DNA from: Mangifera indica
Lineage: Eukaryota; Streptophyta; Magnoliopsida; Sapindales; Anacardiaceae
Length of the DNA: 64,000 nt
Reading direction: 5' to 3'
Assembly: GCF_011075055.1 (NCBI RefSeq)
Contig: NC_058153.1
Location: 5,952,001-6,016,000 of the forward strand
How positions within the stretch are numbered: the stretch's first letter is position 1; each line of letters opens with the position of its first letter. The position numbers were made by a program, and so were the translations under genes. Below, one piece after another: positions 38,601 through 47,600 of the stretch. The notes under the pieces are model-generated. The model worked only from the letters and a program-made list of their open reading frames with translations, was not told where the DNA came from and searched no databases.

Positions 38601-41600
38601 TAAGATTATAATATTTGTCCTTAATCCAATGGTCAATTTCTATTATAAATATATGTTTTGGGTTTCAAAAGAGGGAGGAAGAAAAAATATTAGGGTTTGT
38701 ATTTAGGCAACCATCCTTGGCTGATTGTGGAAGGTCTCTGGTGCTTCAAACTGTTGGAAAATAGGAGATTTCGGGCTCCTTGAAATGTCTAGAATGAGAA
38801 ATCCCAAACTCCTCGAAATGTTCAATTTATTTTTGTAATCTTTTTATTAATGAAATAATTTTAGTTTGTTATGTTTTTGTGTTTTATTTTCTTGTTGTAG
38901 ATGAATTAGAGGTTGGGTTTCTAACAGAATGCTAGGTAAGAGCAGGATCTTTTGCTATAGTATTATTGTAATTAAGCATGGAATATTTTGTGATTGTTAA
39001 ATACAATTTTTTATAATTTTCTTGTTGATTCTTACATTGGTTGATTGTTCCTGTTTCTAGAGTTTGTCAAGTTCCTAACAAGTTGCTCATTTCATAATTG
39101 CCCATGCATGTTTTCGCCATGTTTCACGTTCCTTCTCTCCTTCCTCAATCCCACTCTTATTCCTTCTATGTTTCCATGTTTTCATAACTTCTCTTGTGTG
39201 CCACCTGTGTTCCTGATTCCCTTCCACTGCGAGTCACCTAAATCGTTGGCTCTAACTTATAGCTTCAATAAAATCTTAATCATGTAACAAGCAAATGATT
39301 CCCAAGGTTTCAAGTACTTTAATTTAGCACTGTTAATAAAATTTGAGAAACAGAGCTATATATATATATATATATCTCATTTGTCCTATTAGTGTTACAA
39401 AATTCTGTCTTTCATGATTGTTCATAAATCAATTCACGTTGTACTTACTTATTTTCAGGTTTAACAAATCTGGAGAGCTTGAACTTGGATTCATGTAAGA
39501 TTGGTGATGAGGGGCTTGCTAATTTGACAGGTTTGTTTTGTTTTGGTTTTAAAACTAATTTATCTTTTTTCATTCTGTTGTGTGCTGTTTTATTGAGTGG
39601 TTTGTCTTTATACAATTATGCATGTGTTTGCCTTCTTGAGCTAATAGTATCTTCTATCTTTCTATAAGATTTCAGGATAGATCAATGAAATTTTGTCATT
39701 CACATGCTTTTTATACTACCTTGAAAGCAACAAAAAGTGCTTACTTTGGTGATAGTGCTTGCTTGGCTTTTAAATTAAAGAGAAAGGTTTCTAATAATCT
39801 ACATCAAATAATAATTTTGCATATTTGGTTCATCTATTCAGGCCTTACACTCTTGAAAATTCTTGAGCTGTCTGATACAGAAGTTGGAAGCAATGGGCTC
39901 TGCCATCTATCTGGTCGGGACTCCATCTCTACGTACCATCTGATAATTTTTTGGTATAAATGTTTCAAACTGTGTTAATATTGACAGAAAGAGAAAGTTG
40001 AAACTGAGATAATTTGTTTCATCTAATGGGAATTGTTGTTTAAACATGATTTTTTTTTATGTTGACATAAGAAAAGAAATGATAGAATGATTTATCAGAT
40101 GAGGTGCATTGCTTTGCATATCTTATTGTCATTGTGTCACCATGGTTGTTTTACAATGTACATGTTTTTAAAACAGTGGCATTTCTGTGCTTGCTGAAGT
40201 TCTTACTATTTGGCATGTTTGAAATTGTTTTAGTCATTTAGTGATTGTGAATATTGGAGAAATATACCATCTATCACCTTGATAATTTTTTTTGGTTGAT
40301 CATCTCCATTTGATTTTCAGTGAATGTTTATTTTGTTTGATGTAGCTTATTGAATGGATGGGCTGATTTATGCGATTCCCTATTCTTAGGTCTGATTCAT
40401 CTGGAGAGCCTAAATCTGTCATTCACCTTGGTAACTGACAGTGGTTTGAAAAAATTGTCTGGATTGACATCTCTTAGATCTCTTAATCTGGATGTACGCA
40501 ATGTAACAGATGCTGGGCTTGCAGTTCTGACAAGTAAGCAATATTCATGTACAATTTATGCATCTAGGTTGATACTTGGTAGATTTTTTTTTCCTGGTTT
40601 TGTTTTAAGTTGTGATATCTTCTGGTTGAGGTAAGTAATATTTATTTATTGTATTTCTATGATGGAAAGAAATTTCGTACTACTTGTATATTACTTTGTA
40701 TGTTAATTTATTTATTTCAGGTTGCCTTTCCTAGTGTAATACAGAACCGCTCCCAACCGTTCTCCCTCTTCTTCTATTTGTCTTTTAAAATATTGCCTTA
40801 AATGTTTTATTGCAAAGTTTAAAAAACATACCCTGGTGTGTGATGCAGGTGGATCCAAAAAAAAAAAAATTCAAAGACAAACGTAGTTTTTTTTTTTTTT
40901 ATAATTTAATTGATGCAATGGTGGCATTTGAAATCAAGTTCACTTAGTTAAATTAATTTTGATACTATTTTGTTACTCAATTCAAAAGTTATAACGATCA
41001 ATAACAATAATATTATGCTTTAACAATTTTGTGATGGATTTGTATTTAGGGTTGGACTCGAACTAAGCCCGTTCAAGCTGGAGCTTGAGCTCGGTTTGAA
41101 CGAGCTCAAAACGAACTAGCCCTCAAGCTTACTCATCAAACTTTTTGAGTTAAGAATTTTGATACAAAACAATGTCATTTTGACCGATATGTGTTAAAAT
41201 GACGTTTTAATAATGAATTAATTAAACGAAACGAGCCAAGCCGAACTCGAGCCGAGTTTGCAGCTCCAGCATAATGAGCTCGAGCTCGAGCTCTATTATA
41301 TGTAAGTCGAGCCGAGCTTGAGCTTGGCTCCAATCCAGCCCTATTTGTATTTGTTATCAGAAAATCTGGTTGAGCCTGATGAAGTATTTGTCATGAGAAT
41401 ATCTAGTTGAATCTGATGAAGCATGCCCTTAGTTCTACCTAGAGAGCTTGGCTTGAAGTTAAAATGGCTTTTTATTTTAAAAAATATTTCTGCTTCAGAC
41501 TCACTTCTGTCTATAGTTTTTATTTTAGATTATGCTTTGTCTTATTAAGAAGTCTATATTATGCTTTTACAGATATATTCTTAGTATTTGATTTTTCTTA

Positions 41601-44600
41601 TTTTGCTGATGCAGGTTTGACTAAATTGACAGATCTGGATCTATTTGGGGCACGCATTTCAGACTCTGGAACAAAGAGTTTACGATGTATGTTAAAAGAT
41701 CCTTCCCCACCTGAGCTATGGATGACTTCATCTTTTGGCCATTTGAAGTTTTTCTTTGTTGCCCTTTATTTCCCTAAATAACTCATCTTTACCCTTTTTT
41801 AAGATATGATAGTTTAAATGTGAAAGAGACTGCAGAACCAATATTTTCCAGTCTGCATAACGAATGATTTCTTTATTTTCATGCTAAATAGGCTTCAAGA
41901 ACCTCCAATCCCTTGAAATATGTGGTGGAGGTTTAACTGATTCTGGTGTGAAGAATATTAAGGAACTTGCCTCTTTGAAGCTGTTGAACCTGTCACAAAA
42001 TTATGATCTGTCAAACAAATCCCTGGAAATGATTTCTGGTGCGTTCTACTTTTCTTTCTCAAAATATATGCATTTAGTATGCCTCTTGTTAAACAAACGT
42101 GATTTATTATTCCAGTTTCATAGATGCCTCACTGGCATAATTGAGTCTGTTGTAGGATCTATGTTGTGTTTTAACTATTTTATAATTTTTATTGATGTTT
42201 GCACGATCAGTTTAAGCAACATATTTGCACTAGGTTCCAGTTGTTTATCCTGTCTCTGAACTTGTAATATAGAATCAAAATTACTTTTAAGCTTAATTGC
42301 AGGACAGTGTAGAGATTTAGGGATTTAATAATATCTCTAGGGTTTATTTCCTTTCCTAGTGGAATAATCTGAGTGAATTTTATTTTGTGGGTGGATCCTT
42401 TTTCTGATTAGGTTTTGATTATTTCCTTGCCTATTTTCATTTTTTTAAATCCCAATTTGTATCCCAGCCCATGTAGCAGTTGATTTGCTAATATCTCCCT
42501 AAAGGATAAGTGAATTGACTTGTCAACTATCACACGGATTGGGATACAAATTTGGGATCCAACTTTTTATGTGTAGCATTAGACTTCTTAAAAGTTGGTT
42601 TGGCCGCCTAGATTAGGTAATTATTATTAGTAGACTAAAAGTGGAGAAAATTACTTAAAAGTAACCAAATATGAGGGCCAAATTAAAATTTTACCAACTT
42701 TTGAAGGGTTCTGTTGGTTAGACCTCTCACCTTGTTTTTGGACAACTGTATATCCATCTTCTTTGTGCGATTACAGAAATGTTGAACAGCTATGGAAACA
42801 AAAACTGAGACCTTTGATTTATTTTGTTTTCCAGTTTTTTGGTCAGTATTTTCTTTGCTTTACCCCAGTTTTCTGTTGCCTTTCCTGCGAATCTATATAT
42901 ATATTGTAAGTCTACTCAGTGATAATCTGGAACCTAATTTAGAAAAGGAGAACAAGTAATAGGTGTAAAAAGTGATGTTTGTGGAATAATTCAATCTATT
43001 GATTTAAACAAAAGAATAACATTATATAGAAAGTGAATCCTGACTAATCTAGGAAAACTATTAACTACATTTATCTAACTTAGAAAAGATATCTTAACAT
43101 TTCTATTTTACACGATATATTTCCTATTTACATGATATTACAACAAATATTTCAACACTCCTCAAGTTGGAGAATATAAGTCATATGCACCAAACTTGTT
43201 ACAAATATAATTAATTCGAGGACTTTGAAGAGATTTAGTAAGAATATCGGCAAGTTGATTGTTTGAACTAACATGACTTGTGGTAATGCTTCCTGACATA
43301 ATTTTTTCACGAACAAAATGACAATAAATTGCTATGTTTTTTGTCCTCATGAAAAACTGGATTGGAAGAAATGTGAAGTGTAGTCTGGTTATCACAAAGT
43401 AGTGACATTTGTGAGATATCTACAAATTTTAACTCTTGAATTAACTGCTTCAATCAGACAAGTTCACAGGTAACTAATGTCATAGTACGATACTTTGTTT
43501 TTGCATTTGATCTGGCCACAACGTTTTGTTTCTTACTTTTTCAGAATATGAGATTTCCTCCAATGAATACACAATACCTAGAAGTAGATTGTCTAATGGT
43601 GAACTTGCCCAATCAGGATCTGAATATCCAACAACTTGTGTATGACCCTTATTCTCATAAAGTAGAACTTTTCCTAGGGCTCCCTTGACATACCATAGAA
43701 TCTGAACAATTGCATCCTAATAATGATCACACAGAGACTGGAGAAATTGACCCACAACATTGATTGAAAACGAAAGGGCGGATCGTGTAATGGTGAGATA
43801 ATTGAGTTTATCAACCAACCTTTAATATCTCCCAAGGTCTATAAGAGGCTCCCCTTGTCTAGGTAAGAGCTTAGTATTAAGATCGATAAAAGAGTCTATG
43901 GGTTTGCAATCCAACATTCTTGTTTATTTCAGAGTATCCAAAACATACTTCCTTTGAGAGATAACAATTCCAAATTTTGATTGTGTGACTTCTATGCCAA
44001 GAAAATACCTAAGTGGTCCTAAATCTTTAGTTTGAAAGTGTCTGAACAAGTGTTGCTTTAATTGCTCAATGCCATTTTGATCACTTCTTGTTATAACAAT
44101 ATCATCCACATAAACAACCAGATAGATGCATTTTCCTTGCAAAGTATGTTTATAAAATAGAGAATGATCAAACTCACTTCTTCGCATGCCAAACTCCTGA
44201 ATCACAGTGCTGAAACGACCAAACCAGACACGAGGAGATTGTTTCAGGTCATACAAAGAACGACGAAGTTTACATACTAATTTGAACTCCTCTTGAGCAA
44301 TAAAGCGAGACGGTTACTCCATATAAATTTCCTCTTGTATGTCATTATTTAATATCCAACTGATGTAATGGCCAATTTTGAATAGCAACCATAGACAGAA
44401 AAAGATGAACAAAGGACATCTTAGCTTCAAGAGAGAATTTATCATAATAGTCTAGACCATATGTTTGAGTGTAACCGTTGGCAACTAATCGAGCTTTCAA
44501 TCTATCAACTTTACCATCTGGACCAACCTTAACAGTATATATCTAGTGACAACCAACAATTGAGTGTCCAGGAGGAAGAGGAACCAATTCCCAAGTACCA

Positions 44601-47600
44601 TTGGCATGTAAAACAGTCAGCTCATCAACCATTGCTTGTCACCACCCAGGATCAGAAAGTGGCTCACAAACAGTGTTAGGAATAGAGGCAGAAGACAAAG
44701 TAGACACAAAGGCATAAAAAGGTAACGATAATTGATGAAAACAAAGGAAATTATAGATAAGGTGAGGATTTTGAGTGCAACGCATACTTTTGCGTATGGC
44801 AATAGGGAACTAATCCGTAAGAGGTAGGACCTCAGTAGTGGAGGAGGTTGGAGCAAGAAGTGGTAGCATAAGATCAACATTGTCATCTGCAGGAGGAGGA
44901 ACAAGATCAAGACCAAACAGTGAAGAGGGTTCCTTAGTGGTAAGAGACACAGGAGACATAGGAGCAAATTGAGAAAGGGAATATGGCAAAGAGACAATTG
45001 CTGGTAACGGAAAGATTTCTATGATACGTTGACCATCTAATGAAGAAGAAAAGTAAGGAGATGACTCAAAAAAGTGATGTCAGTAAAAAGATAATATTGG
45101 CGTGTTAGGAGAATAATACCGATAACCTTTCAGGAGATGGGAGTAATCAAGGAATACACATTTGAGATCACGAGTGGTTAACATGTCACGGTAAAGAAAT
45201 GAGTCATGAACAAAATAAATGCACCCAAAAGATGAGGGGAAAGAGCATATAATGGTTGTTCAGGATATAAAATAAAGTGAGGCACTCGATGTTGGAACAT
45301 TGAAGAAGACATATGATTTATCAAAAAACAAGTAGTGAGGATTGCGTTTGACCAAAACTGAAAGGGAACATTATTATGGATAAGAAGGGTGCAAGCGGTT
45401 TTGATGAGATGTCTATTCTTACGTTTGACAATCCCATTTTACTAAGGGGTATAAACACAAGAAGATTGATGTAAAATATGCTGAGAAGACATGAACTTAA
45501 TGAAAGGAGTAGAAAAGTGCTTAGAAGCATTGTCACTACGAAGGGTACATATAGTAGTAGAAAATTATGTTTTTATCTCAACACAAAAAGATTTAAAAAT
45601 AGAAAATATCTTAAAACGATTTTTCATTAACAATGACTAGGTGCAATAAAAGTGACAAAGTACTAAAATCTTAAAATAGAAGCAACTCGATTGGGACCCT
45701 AGATATTTGAATGGACTAACTCAAATAGAGATGCAACCTGATTATTGGTTCGCTTGGAAAACAATTGTCGAGATTGTTTTCCAAGTTGACATGACTCACA
45801 CTGAAAAGAAGATAAAGAAGGAAGACCAGGAATCATCTTCTATAGTTTGGAGATATTGGGGTGTCTAAGATGATTGCAAAGGAGTATCGGAGACTCGGTA
45901 ATTGTGTAGGTGTTAGGAACCCCAGCTTTTATTCAACCAAAACACAAAATTAAAATACAAAAAACATAATAAATTAAAATGTTTCATTTACTAAAATATT
46001 GCAATGATAAACCGAACATTTCGAGGAGTTCGGGACCTCCCATTTTTCGGCCGTTCGAGGCGCGAGAGACCTCCCTAAATCAGCCAAGAATGGTTGCCCT
46101 CAAACCAAAACCCTAATACAATTTCCCTTCTCTCTTTTGAAACTTAGAACACATATTTATAATAAAGAGTGACTGTTGGATTGAGGACAAGTGTCCCAAT
46201 CTTAACATTTCCCTCCCCTTCAAAATCATCTTGTCCTCAAGATGAGTTTTTTTTTTTTTTAGTTGTTTCCGTCTGTCCAAAGCTATTGCCCACCCACTAT
46301 TTTTACTTTTTAAATTTTTTTTTTCTCTTTCCAACGCCTCACATCTTCTCTTCTTTTTCTCTGTCCAAAGCTGTCATTTACAGTTGTCTCCTATTTTCCC
46401 AAGCAAACCACAACCACAGTCACTCTTTATTACAATTTACATAGGCAAACGCAGAGAAAGCAGAAGGAAGAAGAAAGAAGGACGAAGGAGAAGAAAGAGA
46501 AAGGAGAGAGAAAAAAAATAAAAAAATAAAAAGAGCGCTGGAGGGCAGTGGCGATGGCTTGTGGTTGTGGTTTGCTTGGGAAAATAGGAGACAGTTGAAA
46601 AAGACAGTTGTAAATGACAGCTTTGGACAGAGAAAAAGAAGAGAAGATGTGGGGTGTTGGAAAGAGAAAAAAAAAAATTTAAAAAGTAAAAACAGTGGGC
46701 GGGAAACAGTTTTGGACTGACGGAAACAACTGAAAAAAAAAAAAAACTCATCTTGAGGACAAGATGATTTTGAAAGGGAGGGAAATGTTAGGATTGGGAC
46801 ACTTGTCTTCAATCCAACAGTCACTCTTTATTATAAATATGTGTTTTAAGTTTCAAAAGAGAAGAAGGAAAAAATGTATTAGGGTTTTGGTTTGAGGGCA
46901 GCCATTCTTGGCTGATTTAGGGAGGTCTTCGGCGCCTCGAACGGTCGGAAAATGGAATGTCCCGAACTCCTCGAATTGTTTGGTTTATCTTTGTAATGTT
47001 TTAATTAATGAAATAATTTTAGTTTATTATGTTTTTTGTGTTTTGGTTGAATAAGAGTTAGGTTCCTAACAGTAGGCTACAAAATCAAGTTGTACATATA
47101 AATAGTAAAGACCTTGTGACTTATGTCCTGTGCCAATCGTTCAACTTGTACTGTGGTTTTGTATAACAAAAGAGTCATCACTGAAGGTAATGGCACAGTT
47201 TAAGGAATGAGTAAGTTTACTAACAAAAATGAGATTAAACGGATATGCAGGTAGATAAAGAATAGAGTTTAAAGGTTAAGAAGAAAGAGAATGAGCACGA
47301 TTAAGGGCCGTTGTGTAGGTGATTGATCCATTGGCTAATGTAACCTTAGGTAAAGACTCAGATTCAGTACAATGAGAGAGTAAATTAAGGTTATCAGAAA
47401 TGTGATCGGAAACACCAGAATCAAGGACCCATGGGCCAGGAGGGGAAAACTTAGTGAGGCATATTGTTGGATGACTCGTGTGTGCGACTGAAGCAACATT
47501 TCCACAATCTCCTTGTTCTGTATGAGAGGCAAAAACAAATGTGTCAAGGTTGGAAGAACTCAAGAAACCTATTATAACACTTGGAGAGGACACACGAAAC

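Noticed and set aside
46169..46824. Two opposite-strand frames starting MTVGL
   Set aside because: They are mirror images from the palindromic element and do not encode a known domain.
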